Positions 27,180-35,892 of a stretch of DNA of 47,666 nt are shown piece after piece. The first letter of the stretch is position 1. Every line of letters begins with the position of its first letter. A program made the translations under genes and the position numbers. The notes below the pieces were generated by a model, which had not been told where the DNA came from, did no database searches, and saw only the letters and a program-made list of their open reading frames with translations. Source of the stretch: Halobacteriales archaeon QS_1_68_20 (lineage in GTDB: Archaea; Halobacteriota; Halobacteria; Halobacteriales; PXRE01); NCBI GenBank assembly GCA_003021085.1, contig PXRE01000037.1, forward strand, positions 1 through 47,666, written 5' to 3'.

Positions 27180-27288
27180 GTCGAGAACGCGTCGGAAGTC
27201 CCGGCCACCCGAGAGCGTCCTCCAGCACCGCATCCAGTTCGTCGGCGTCGGCGTCGAGAACGCGTCGGAAGTCCCGGCCACCCGAGAG
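27180..27288. repeat. Exact 36-bp direct repeat, 73-bp period
   Basis: The sequence at 27180-27215 recurs exactly at 27253-27288. The unit begins GTCGAGAACGCGTCGGAAG and ends CCACCCGAGAG. Because 73 is not a multiple of three, the duplication shifts any reading frame. It lies between the CDGSH gene and the lipoprotein gene, where remains of a minus-strand coding sequence (LDADADELDAVLEDALGW) can be read. Confidence 0.8.
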
Positions 27289-27291
27289 GGG

Positions 27292-28092
27292 TTAGCCGTC
27301 TTTCGCCTGGTCGAGCCAGTCGGGAGCCTCGATGGTCGTGGACCCGACCGCCGAGAACGAGACCGTCACCCCGTACTCGACGGTCCGCTGGTCGGTCTCG
27401 ACGGTGGCGCTGACCTCGACGTGCCGGATCACGCCGTTCTCGTCGACCAGCAGCGTCCCCGAGGTGGTCGCGCCGGCGCTCTCGCGGTCGACGTCCACCT
27501 CCGAGGGGAGGGTCACGTTCGTCGCCTCGTACCGCAGGAGGTGTTCGCCGTCGCGCTGGACGATCCCGTCGAAGGTCCAGTTGGCGTTCCAGAGGGCGTC
27601 ACGGGCCCGGGAGTCGGCCCCGAACCTGGGACTGTCCGGGATGGCGCTCACCTGGTCGGTCGTCCCGTGACTGGTCTCGCCGTCGATGGTGACCGTCCGG
27701 TAGGTGGTCCCGGACTCCGTGTAGTAGGTGCCGACGCCGTCGTCGGTCTCGACCTGCATCCAGCCGCGGTCGTCGTCCGGCGTGACCTTGCCCCGGAGTG
27801 CGACGTTCTGGCCGTCGCCGTCGACCGTCAACCGGAAGTCGACGTCGACGGTGACCGACGTCCCGTCGAGGGCGCTGGCGTGGGCGTCGAGCAGGGCCTC
27901 ACGATCGGTCACCCCCTGCTCGGAGACGCCCGGCGGCATCGACTGGAACGGCTGCGGCGTCGGCGTCGCTGTCGCCGTGGGGGTGTCCCCCGGCGTCGAC
28001 TCCGTACCTGGATCCTGCTGGCCGGAACCGCCACACCCCGCGAGCACGACTGCGAGCGCGAGTGCGACGGCGGCGACGGTTCGTCGGTTCAT
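27292..28092 (-). CDS. Secreted lipoprotein, haloarchaeal family
   Basis: The 266-residue protein has the signal MNRRTVAAVALALAVVLAGC with lipobox LAGC (Cys20), so it is probably lipid-anchored outside the cell. A Thr/Pro-rich linker (TPGDTPTATATPTPQP) is followed by a beta-rich domain (VTVDVDFRLTVDGDGQNVAL, YYTESGTTYRTVTIDGE, HLLRYEATNVT). This resembles haloarchaeal lipoproteins of unknown function with an outer-membrane-carrier-like fold. No partner is evident. Confidence 0.85.
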   Translation of the reverse strand: MNRRTVAAVALALAVVLAGCGGSGQQDPGTESTPGDTPTATATPTPQPFQSMPPGVSEQGVTDREALLDAHASALDGTSVTVDVDFRLTVDGDGQNVALRGKVTPDDDRGWMQVETDDGVGTYYTESGTTYRTVTIDGETSHGTTDQVSAIPDSPRFGADSRARDALWNANWTFDGIVQRDGEHLLRYEATNVTLPSEVDVDRESAGATTSGTLLVDENGVIRHVEVSATVETDQRTVEYGVTVSFSAVGSTTIEAPDWLDQAKDG

Positions 28093-28167
28093 GGTTGGCC
28101 ATTGCCAGATGGGCGACTTATCGCTGCTGGCCGACTGGTCGGCGGCCGGATGCCGCCCCGCGTGCGA

Positions 28168-28803
28168 TTATTCGTCCGGCGTAGCCCGGACGCCGACGAA
28201 CAGGCCGTCCCCGTGGCCCTCACGGACCGGGTCCGGTTCTTCCATCTCGGCCGGGTTCTCGAAGATCGTCTGGACGAACTCGAAGTCGGTGAAGCCCGTT
28301 GCTTCGAGCTCCGCCACGAAGTCCTCCGTCGTGGCGAACGACGCGTCCCTGTAGAACGGGGACTCGTCCTTGTTGGCCTCGTACTGCCGGCCGACGGGCG
28401 TGTCCGCGTCCAGTAGACCGGCCACGAGCGTGCCGTCCGGCCGGAGGACGCGCCGAGCCTCCGCGAGGGTCGCCTGGACGTCGTCCAGGAAACAGATGGT
28501 CGTGACGAGGAGGGCCAGGTCGACGCTGTCGTTCGCGAGCGGCAACGCCTCCCCGACGCCCAGGAGGGCGTCGACGCCCCGGTCAGCCGCCCGGTCGAGC
28601 ATTGGGGTCGCCGGGTCGACGCCGACGTCCACGTCCAGCGGTGCCGCGAAGCGGCCGCTGCCGACGCCGATTTCGACGCCGAACGCGTCCCCGGGGACGA
28701 GTTCGGACAGCGCCTCCTGCTCGGCCCTGTAGGCCTCCCGGTTGGCCTCGAACCACTGGTCGTACTCCTCGGCGAGGTCCACGAACGGTTGGGTCGTCGG
28801 CAC
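28168..28803 (-). CDS. Class I SAM-dependent methyltransferase
   Basis: Starting at GTG 28803 gives 211 residues (VPTTQPFVDLAEEYDQWFEA). That start is preferred because GGAGG lies 7 bases upstream; a second GTG at 28809 sits on top of that site. Motif I is FGVEIGVGSGRFAAPL, followed by VGVDPATPMLDRAADRG and LALLVTTICFLDDV (motif IV). Haloarchaeal and methanogen proteins of this form resemble UbiE-like enzymes. The substrate is unknown. Confidence 0.87.
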   Translation of the reverse strand: MPTTQPFVDLAEEYDQWFEANREAYRAEQEALSELVPGDAFGVEIGVGSGRFAAPLDVDVGVDPATPMLDRAADRGVDALLGVGEALPLANDSVDLALLVTTICFLDDVQATLAEARRVLRPDGTLVAGLLDADTPVGRQYEANKDESPFYRDASFATTEDFVAELEATGFTDFEFVQTIFENPAEMEEPDPVREGHGDGLFVGVRATPDE

Positions 28804-28993
28804 GGTCACACCTCCGTCGGACGGTAGACAGCGATCGGTCCCATCTCGAACACGGCCGGGAGGTGGATCCGGACGTGAATAATCCTTGTCCAGTCCGGTC
28901 GACGACGGGTGAGGGCGCGAAACGGACACTGCAGGCGCGAAAATGTTCGTTTCGTTCCCAAAGCCATTACTGAAACCCGCGTCTGGATCGACC

Positions 28994-29344
28994 ATGGAGA
29001 GCGGTCAGGCGTCGGACGACGACGAGTACGGACGGCCGGTGGAGGTCGGCGGGAGCGACGAACTGGCGGTGCTCGCGGCGTCCCGGACCGTCCTCGTCGC
29101 GTTTCGGGCTGACTGGTGTGGGCCCTGCCAGCTGCAAGACCCCGTCCTCGAAACGGTGGCCGCGGACACCGACGCCGCGGTGGCCAGGATCGACGTCGAC
29201 GCGAACCCGTCGGTGGCCGACGCCTACGACGTCCGGGGGGTCCCGACGCTGGTGTTGCTCGTCGACGGCGAACGGGTCGATCGACTCGTCGGCCTCCGCC
29301 ACGGAGCGGAACTCCGCGACCTCCTCGCCCGATACGTCGGGTAG
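28994..29344 (+). CDS. Thioredoxin
   Basis: From ATG 28994 the protein has 116 residues with the active site WCGPCQ (about residues 41-46), VARIDVDANPSVADAYDVRG, and the cis-Pro in RGVPTLVLLVDG. It is a standard thioredoxin fold with an acidic N-terminal extension. It lies directly ahead of an M20 peptidase gene, with about 200 bp and a TATA-like stretch between, so they are probably separate transcripts. Confidence 0.93.
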   Translation: MESGQASDDDEYGRPVEVGGSDELAVLAASRTVLVAFRADWCGPCQLQDPVLETVAADTDAAVARIDVDANPSVADAYDVRGVPTLVLLVDGERVDRLVGLRHGAELRDLLARYVG

Positions 29345-29544
29345 CCGCCCGTTTTCCTTCTCAGTATCAGATGATTTTTTTAACTTCGAGATCGATATAC
29401 ACGATAGATGACCCGACCACTGCCGGACCACCGCCCGTCGGGCGCGACGTCCGGACGCTCAGCGACGAGCAGACGTGGCCGATTCACCCGGGTGGACCGT
29501 GCGACAGACGCCGATTCGACGAGCGGCACGACGGTGGAAGGGTA

Positions 29545-30795
29545 ATGTCGAGCGGACTCCAGACGCCGGCGGCGTTCGTACGGGACAGCGAGGAGCGACT
29601 CGTCGAGACGACGATGGACCTGCTGGCCTACGACACGTCGAACCCGCCGGGTGAGACGGCCGAGATCGCCGCCGACGTTGAATCGCGGCTGGCGGACCTG
29701 GGCCTGGAGACGGAGACGTTCGCGGTCGACCCCGAGAAGCCGAACGTCATGGCGACGCTCCCGGGCGAACGCGAGGAGACGCTCCTTTTCAACGGCCACT
29801 TCGACACCGTCCCCTACGACGCCGAGGGCTGGTCGGCGGACCCGCTTGGGGAGCGACGGGACGGCCGCATCTACGGTCGGGGCGCGACTGACATGAAAGG
29901 CCAGGTCGCGGCGATGCTGGAAGTCGCCCGGGCGTTCGTCGAGACGGAGACGACGCCGCCGCTGGACCTGCGGTTCGTGTTCGTCTCCGACGAGGAGACC
30001 GGCGGCGACGCCGGCATCGAGGCCATGCTCGACGGGCCCGGCGTCGAGGCCGACGCCTGCGTCATCGGGGAGACGACCTGCTGTCGCGGTCGGCACTCGA
30101 TCACGGTGGCCGACCGCGGGTGCATCTGGTTGACCCTGGAGGCCGACGGCGAGTCGGCCCACGGGTCCCGGCCGATGCTCGGCGAGAACGCCGTCGACCG
30201 CCTGTACGACGCGCTGACGACCCTCCTGGAACAGTTCGGCGACCGACCGCTGGACCTCGACCCCGACCTCGATCCCATCGTCGACGAGTCCGTGGCCTAC
30301 TACGAACCGACCATCGGTGCGTCGGCCGCCCGGGATCTGTTCCAGCACCCGACCATCAACGTGGGTACTATCGAGGGTGGAGAAGCGATCAACGTCGTGC
30401 CCAGTCAGGCCACCGCGCGGGTGGACCTCAGACTCACGGCCGGCGTCGAGACGGAGGCCGTCCTGGCGGACGTGGAGACCTGCATCGACGAGTGCGAAGG
30501 CGTCTCGGTGGCCGACGTCTCCTGGAGCGTCGGGTCCTACGAACCCGTCGACAGTCCGCTGGTCGACGCAGCGACGGAACTGGCCAGCGACGTCATGGGC
30601 GAGTCGGTGTACCGGCGGAGCGCGACCGGGGGCGGCGACGCCAAGAAGTTCCGCCACGCGGGCGTCCCGACGGTCGAACTCGGCATGGGCACCGACACCG
30701 TCCACGCCGTCGACGAGTTCACTACCACCGAGGCGCTCGTGAACAACGCGACCGCCTACGCCCGACTCCCCTACGCCATCGCGGACCGTCTCTGA
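29545..30795 (+). CDS. M20 family metallopeptidase (ArgE/DapE-type)
   Basis: From ATG 29545 the gene encodes 416 residues. Metal-binding motifs are NGHFDTVPYDAEGW (His), GRGATDMKGQVAAML (bridging Asp), DEETGGDAG (catalytic Glu and next Glu) and the C-terminal GMGTDTVHAVDEF (His). The dimerisation domain begins near ITVADRGCIWLTL. It hydrolyses amide bonds of small peptides or acyl amino acids. Further open sequence upstream is in frame but contains the promoter and lacks family features. Confidence 0.9.
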   Translation: MSSGLQTPAAFVRDSEERLVETTMDLLAYDTSNPPGETAEIAADVESRLADLGLETETFAVDPEKPNVMATLPGEREETLLFNGHFDTVPYDAEGWSADPLGERRDGRIYGRGATDMKGQVAAMLEVARAFVETETTPPLDLRFVFVSDEETGGDAGIEAMLDGPGVEADACVIGETTCCRGRHSITVADRGCIWLTLEADGESAHGSRPMLGENAVDRLYDALTTLLEQFGDRPLDLDPDLDPIVDESVAYYEPTIGASAARDLFQHPTINVGTIEGGEAINVVPSQATARVDLRLTAGVETEAVLADVETCIDECEGVSVADVSWSVGSYEPVDSPLVDAATELASDVMGESVYRRSATGGGDAKKFRHAGVPTVELGMGTDTVHAVDEFTTTEALVNNATAYARLPYAIADRL

Positions 30796-30936
30796 ACGTC
30801 TCCGACCGCTCGACACCGGACAACCAGAGACGTGTTGCCCGCCGATCATTCCGGCAACAACGCTGTTGAGCGTGGTTAGAATTTATTTCATAGTTCTTAT
30901 TGTGATTAGAATCGTTATTTCCTGGAACGTCGTACC

Positions 30937-32781
30937 ATGGCACACGGTTCGTTCGAGGGCGACGCGACCGGACCGGACGGGCGGACGAACGAGCGAGGTG
31001 ACGGCGAGGCGGTCGGCGTCGACCGCCGGGGGTTCATCCGGGCGGGGGCCGCAACGACGGGCGTCGCGGTCGGGGCCGGCAGCGTCAGCGCACCGAGTAC
31101 AGCACGACGGACTGACCATCGAGTCGTTCGACGGGACACCGCTGGTGGCGACGCTGTACACTCCCGACGACGACCAGGCCTACCCCGCGATCCTGATGAC
31201 CCACGGGAGGGATCCGACCGGAAGTCCGACCGCGTGACCCGCAAGGCCGACCATTACGCTTCCCACGGCTACGTCGTACTCACCTACGACTCCCGTGGGT
31301 TCGGCGACTCCGGCGGCGTCGTCGGCCTGAACGGCCCCGACGAGGTGCGGGACGCCAGGACGCTGATCGACCGGTTGACCGGGCGGGGCGACATCGTCCA
31401 CGACGCCGCGGGCGACCCCCGACTGGGCATGGACGGCTACTCCTACTCGGGGGTCATCCAGTTGCTCACGGCCGCGGAGGACGACCGCATCGACACCGTC
31501 GTGCCGCGGATCACCTGGAACGACCTGGAATTTCGATGGCGTCCCACGGCGTGATCAAGATCGGATGGCTGACCCTGCTCCTTGCGGCCGGCGCCATCGA
31601 CACCTGGGAGTGGGACTCCGGTCCCGGACTGGACGGGGACCTCCGGGAGTGGTACCTCGACGCGCTCCTGAACAACGAACTCCCCCAGGACGCCAGAGAC
31701 GCCTTCGTGGAGCGGTCGGTCGCCGGCAAGATCGATCAGGTCGACGCGCCCGCGTTGCTCGTCCAGGGCTGGGACGACACCCTGTTCAAGACCGCCGAGG
31801 CGCTGCGGACCTACCGCGCGCTCCTGGACGACGGCGTCGACAGCCCCATCCTGTACCTGGGCGACACGAAGGACGACGGCTACACCTACCTCGAACAGGG
31901 CTTCTGGTGGTGGGAAGACGAGCGTACCCGGTTCCGGTGGGTCGCCAGCCAGAACCTCGACATCGTCGGCGCGCCGGAGGTCACGCTGTGGGCCTACAAC
32001 GACGGCCCCGAGTCCAGGTTGTTCTACCACGACGACGGCGAGGGCGACCGGGAGTTGATCAACGACGTCGGCGAGGCGGTCCGGATCGAGGGGTCCGGCT
32101 ACCGGAAGGTGACGTTCACCTTCCCGCCGTTCCAGCGGTTCGTCCCCGAGGACGAGTACTTCGACCCGGAGATCAGCGTCGAGAACCCCTTCTACCTCGA
32201 TTCGCGGGATTCGGACGGCGTCTACGTCGTGCACTCGTCTGACTACCCCTCGCGGTTCGCCCTGCCGTACCACTACGTGGACGACGACCTCCAGGCCAGC
32301 GCCACGGCACCACGGGGACGGTCGCCGTCGGCGACGAGATCCACGCTGCCGTCGACAGCGCACCGGTCCGCGACGGGCCGGGGACCGGCTACTCGGTCAT
32401 CAAGAACAAGCACGTCTACGCCTCCGGGCAGGTGGTCGACGGCCCGGTCCGGAACGACGGCTACGTCTGGTGGGAGGCCCACTGGTACGAGGACGCCGAA
32501 GGCTTCCGCGGATGGATCGCCGAACAGAACCTCGGCCGCGGCCCCCGGAAGACCGAACGCCTGGCCCCGGCGACCGCGTCGCCGTCGACACCAGCGGGTC
32601 CGATCTCCGGGTCCGTGACGGTCCCGGCCCCGGTTACGACGTGATAGACGGCGCGGAAGGCCGCATCGTCGCCGGGCCGGAGTGGGCACACGACGACTCC
32701 ACCCGGTACGCCTGGTGGAAGGTCGACTACGACAACTACGCCACCGGGTGGTCGGCCCAGGACTACCTCACCAGGATCTGA
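30937..32781 (+). pseudogene. CocE/NonD-family secreted hydrolase with C-terminal SH3 domains, multiply frameshifted
   Basis: Read across frames this is one protein of about 610 residues. It starts with a Tat signal (VDRRGFIRAGAATTGVAVGA), then LTIESFDGTPLVATLYTPDD, then YVVLTYDSRGFGDSGG, the nucleophile GYSYSG, ALLVQGWDDTLFKTAEALR and a beta-jellyroll C-terminal region. Two SH3-like modules follow (GPGTGYSVIKN...RGWIAEQNL; RVRDGPGPGYDVIDG...GWSAQDYL). The frame changes five times (near 31100, 31205, 31535, 32305 and 32575), so it cannot be translated whole. It is a pseudogene or a stretch of indel-rich sequence. Confidence 0.85.
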
Positions 32782-32878
32782 ATCGGACCCCGCCGTCCTT
32801 CGCTCCACTCGCCGCCCCTCGACCCGGTCGGGATCGGCCAACGGGGTTATAAGGTCCTGTTGCTTACGGCGGGTCACG

Positions 32879-33484
32879 ATGATGGCGACGACGCACGCGT
32901 TCGCCGGGGCCGCCGTCGCGTTGGTCACGGTGTTGGTCGCGCCCGACCTGACGGCAGCCGCCGTGGCCGGTGCGCTGGCGGGTGGGATCTTCCCGGACCT
33001 GGACCTCTACGCCGGCCACCGGCGGACGCTGCACTTTCCCGTCTACTACTGGGTGCCGACGGTCCCGGCGTTGCTCGGCGCACTCGTCTGGCCGGGGCCG
33101 GTCACCGTCGCCGTCGCCGCGTTCGCCGTCGCGGCCGCCCTGCACTCGGCCATGGAGGTGCTGGGCGGCGGTCTCGAACTGCGGCCCTGGCTCGGTACCT
33201 CCGAGCGGGCCGTCTACGACCATCACCGGGGCCGGTGGCTCCGACCGAGGCGGTGGGTCCGGTACGACGGCGCTCCCGAGGACTTCCTGCTCGGGGCGGC
33301 GTTCGCCGTCCCCGTCGTCCTCGTCGTCGACGGCCCCCTCCAGGCGGTCGTGATCGGTGCAATCGCGGCCTCGGGGCTGTACGCGGTACTCCGCAAGCAC
33401 CTTCCCCGTTTCGCGGCGGCGGTGGCGCGATACACGCCACAGTCCCTCGCGGACTACGTGCCCGAGCGGTTCACCGAAGGTTGA
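32879..33484 (+). CDS. YdjM/DUF457-like membrane-bound metal-dependent hydrolase
   Basis: The 201-residue protein has about five membrane helices and the conserved polar motifs of this family: THAFAGAAVALV, GGIFPDLDLYAGHRRTLHFP and HSAMEVLGGGLELRPW. These His/Asp residues may hold a metal. The start is ATG 32879 or 32882. Its end overlaps the convergent nuclease gene by 14 bp. The function of the family is poorly known. Confidence 0.85.
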   Translation: MMATTHAFAGAAVALVTVLVAPDLTAAAVAGALAGGIFPDLDLYAGHRRTLHFPVYYWVPTVPALLGALVWPGPVTVAVAAFAVAAALHSAMEVLGGGLELRPWLGTSERAVYDHHRGRWLRPRRWVRYDGAPEDFLLGAAFAVPVVLVVDGPLQAVVIGAIAASGLYAVLRKHLPRFAAAVARYTPQSLADYVPERFTEG

Positions 33485-34454
33485 CCACGGGTTCCGTGGC
33501 GCTGACCGGGTCAGCATCCCGTCCGACAGCCGCAGCGACGCTCCCGGACCCCGAATACTCGTACTCGACGACCAGGTTCCAGTCGGCGTCGTACACGAGC
33601 ACCACGTCACCGTCGTTGTTCCAGATTGGCTGGTTCGCACCCCAGTACAGGTCCGAGTCCGAATCCTGGCCGCTCCCGGTGTAGAGCGTGACCGGCTCGC
33701 CCGGGTCGAGGACGGTCCCTCCGGGGAACTCGTAGCTCCGGCCCGCTTCGTCCTCGACTCGCCAGCCACCGAGTTCGAGGCGCTCGTCCCCGACGTTCTC
33801 GAAGACGACGTACTCGCCGTTCAGGTTCTCGCGGTCGTCGCCCGGCGCGTCGGCGTTGACCTCGACGACCGCCAGGGGCCCCTCACTCCCGCTCGTCGAC
33901 CCTGGGTCGCGGCATTCCCAGACGCCCAGGCCCTCGTCTCGGGCGGATGCTTCCGCCTCGTCGAACGAATCGCGCTGCTCGAAGTCCGTCTCGTAGACGG
34001 TGGCGTAGCCCAGTTCCAGGAGTTCGTGGTTCAGCAGGTCGCCGTCGACGTAGAGGTACGCGAGCAACCGGTCGTAGCGGTCCCGCGGGCCCTCGCTGGG
34101 GTCGAGTTCGATGCGGACCGTCTCCCCGAGGACCCGCGAGCGGACGAACTCGCTGGCGCGGTGGCCCCAGTCCCGCAGGCAGTCCTTGCCCGCCTCGGTG
34201 TCCGGGACGCCCTCGAAGTCCGCCGGTTGGTTGGCGGTGTGGACCTCCGGCGTGTCGACGCCGACGAGTCTGGCGGTGTCGGTGGTCCCGTTGGCGTACT
34301 CGAACTCGACGGTGTCGCCGTCGATGACGCGCGTGATCGTGACCTCGTACTCGCCGGGCGTCTCCTCGCCGGACTGCGGGAGGCTGACGCACCCCGAGAG
34401 AACCAGCAATAGGGATAGCGTGAGGGCGACTAGCGGGCGCTTCCGTGGAGCCAT
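33471..34454 (-). CDS. Secreted thermonuclease-like lipoprotein with lamin-tail domain
   Basis: From ATG 34454 the protein has 327 residues. The signal ends at lipobox LSGC (Cys22). The staphylococcal-nuclease-like domain has VTITRVIDGDTVEFEY, TARLVGVDTPEV, RIELDPSEGPRDRYDRLLAY (with Asp/Arg catalytic positions) and a His-rich end. A lamin-tail domain follows (VVFENVGDERLELGGWRVED). It probably degrades external nucleic acid at the cell surface. A palindromic site lies 62-83 bp upstream. The start is set by the signal, although the frame is open to 34538. Confidence 0.9.
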   Translation of the reverse strand: MAPRKRPLVALTLSLLLVLSGCVSLPQSGEETPGEYEVTITRVIDGDTVEFEYANGTTDTARLVGVDTPEVHTANQPADFEGVPDTEAGKDCLRDWGHRASEFVRSRVLGETVRIELDPSEGPRDRYDRLLAYLYVDGDLLNHELLELGYATVYETDFEQRDSFDEAEASARDEGLGVWECRDPGSTSGSEGPLAVVEVNADAPGDDRENLNGEYVVFENVGDERLELGGWRVEDEAGRSYEFPGGTVLDPGEPVTLYTGSGQDSDSDLYWGANQPIWNNDGDVVLVYDADWNLVVEYEYSGSGSVAAAVGRDADPVSATEPVVNLR

Positions 34455-34515
34455 TGGCCAGGGTTCGTCCGTCGGGGCTTTCAGTGTGGTGTGTCGAACG
34501 GCGACGAGGGGTATG

Positions 34516-34537
34516 TGAACATATGTGCATATGTTCA
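34516..34537. promoter_or_regulatory. AT-rich palindrome with GTGC centre (copy 2)
   Basis: Arms TGAACATAT and ATATGTTCA form a perfect inverted repeat around GTGC. The same core occurs at 26219-26250. The pairing continues imperfectly outward to GGG/CCC at 34508-34510 and 34543-34545. It lies upstream of the nuclease gene. Confidence 0.6.
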
Positions 34538-34601
34538 TATAACCCCTAGCCGAACCGTCACTGGCCGACCCCGTCCAGCCGCATGGCGCGCGCGAGTGAT
34601 C

Positions 34602-34625
34602 GGGGGCGGCTCTCGTGCCGCCCCC
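34602..34625. other. Stable 9-bp hairpin
   Basis: GGGGGCGGC (34602-34610) pairs perfectly with GCCGCCCCC (34617-34625) around a TCTCGT loop. It lies immediately before the larger folded region at 34628-34744 and could be part of the same RNA or a terminator. Confidence 0.6.
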
Positions 34626-34627
34626 AA

Positions 34628-34744
34628 CGGCTGGGGAGGTGTGAGGTCGACCCCTAGGTCTTGTATGCCGCTCGTCTTGCCGGCTTGGCCAGCAACAACG
34701 CTAGCGACCACTAGCGCTAGGGATGGCCACGCCCTCCCCAGCCG
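34628..34744. ncRNA. Candidate structured RNA in the 34541-34920 intergenic region
   Basis: A perfect 12-bp helix, CGGCTGGGGAGG (34628-34639) with CCTCCCCAGCCG (34733-34744), encloses an inner helix CCCTAG/CTAGGG (34652-34657 with 34717-34722). It also encloses two hairpins: TTGCCGG/CCAGCAA (34677-34695, one mismatch) and CGCTAG/CTAGCG (34699-34716). The nesting suggests a multi-branched RNA of about 117 bases. No protein is supported here. Five CTAG words, normally rare in haloarchaeal genomes, fall within 34546-34720. The strand and function are unknown; known RNAs such as SRP or RNase P RNA were not recognised. The rest of the region to 34920 holds nothing I can name. Confidence 0.4.
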
Positions 34745-34920
34745 ACTGCGTTGCTCGGGGCGCTCACGTCCGTTCGCGTCACCTGCGTTGCTCATCCACC
34801 GTCGGAGCAAGCGCCGACGAGCCCCCGCTCGCACGCTCGCGGGGACCTCGCGCGCGCCGACCGCCGAACCTTCGAACGTCCACCACAGAACGGTTAGGCT
34901 TGCGGCCGGAACCAGGCGAT

Positions 34921-35478
34921 ATGGACATGGAGTTGCTGGGGTGGCCCGAGGACGGGCCGACGCTGAACCTCGATCACGAGCGGTTCAGCTACGCGGGCAA
35001 GTTCGTGATGTCCGCGACCGGCAAGGCCGTCTGCCGGGACGACGAGATCGTCGCCGCCGTCGCGTTCTCCGAGGACCGCACGGACCCAAACGCGCTCTGG
35101 CTCCGGTACGTCACGGTCCGGCGGGACCGCCGCGGGGACGGCATCGGCCCCGAACTCGTGGGGTTCGTCGTCGAGCGAGCACGCGAGCGCGGGTACGAAC
35201 GGGTCCGCATCGCGGTCAACAACCCCTACGCCTACGAGGCGCTGTACCGGGCCGGGTTCGGCTTCACCGGCGAGCGGACCGGCATCGCGGAACTCGTCCT
35301 CGAGTGGCCGGGCGACCGCTCGCCGGAGACCTACCGCGCCGGCCTCGAGGAGTTCGCGGGTCGGGACCTCTCCGGGGACGAACGGGAGTTCCTCGACCGA
35401 CGGCGAGAGGCCGGACCGCCACCGGTCGAGAGCGGCGTCGACTCCGGGGAGCTCTCACCGTCGTGGGAAACCGAGTGA
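34921..35478 (+). CDS. GNAT family N-acetyltransferase
   Basis: From ATG 34921 the protein has 185 residues. The acetyl-CoA loop is RRDRRGDGIGPELV (motif A), followed by RARERGYERVRIAVNNPYAY and EALYRAGFGFTGERTG (motif B). The C-terminal 45 residues are a Glu/Ser-rich extension. The substrate is unknown. An open stretch upstream of the ATG has no family features. Confidence 0.88.
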   Translation: MDMELLGWPEDGPTLNLDHERFSYAGKFVMSATGKAVCRDDEIVAAVAFSEDRTDPNALWLRYVTVRRDRRGDGIGPELVGFVVERARERGYERVRIAVNNPYAYEALYRAGFGFTGERTGIAELVLEWPGDRSPETYRAGLEEFAGRDLSGDEREFLDRRREAGPPPVESGVDSGELSPSWETE

Positions 35479-35573
35479 GAGGGTGACGAACCCACGGCTA
35501 TCGCCGTCGAGGAGCAGTCCCGTAGAACGGCGCAACAGCTACCGGACCCTTCGGGTTCCGGACGAAGCGACCG

Positions 35574-35768
35574 TCACAGTCGTTCGAGGCTCACGGCGCG
35601 GGGGCCCTTGTCGGCCTGCTCGATGTCGAACTCGACCTCCTGGCCCTCCTCGAGGTCGGGACCGCCGACGTCCTCCATGTGGAAGAAGACGTCCTCGTCC
35701 GTTTCGTCCGTCTCGATGAACCCGTAGCCTTTCCGGTCGTGGAAGAAGGCAACCGTTCCCGTGGGCAT
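35574..35768 (-). CDS. cspA: Cold shock protein, CspA type
   Basis: The 64-residue protein is a single cold-shock OB domain: MPTGTVAFFHDRKGYGFIET (with RNP1 KGYGFI) and DVFFHMEDVGG (RNP2). Haloarchaeal Csp proteins are acidic, as here. It binds single-stranded nucleic acid. The start is at ATG 35768. Confidence 0.96.
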   Translation of the reverse strand: MPTGTVAFFHDRKGYGFIETDETDEDVFFHMEDVGGPDLEEGQEVEFDIEQADKGPRAVSLERL

Positions 35769-35892
35769 TCCAAGTTACCCTATCGCCCACCCACACAAAT
35801 AGCCATCGACCGTTCGACCGCAAGACGGCGACGGCATGTGACGGTACCCGGGGACGATAGGTTTGAAGCCCCGGCGGTCGTACACCGGTGCG

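Noticed and set aside
34628..34744. SRP or RNase P RNA as the identity of the folded region
   Set aside because: The conserved core sequences of those RNAs were not recognised, and the fold is too short.
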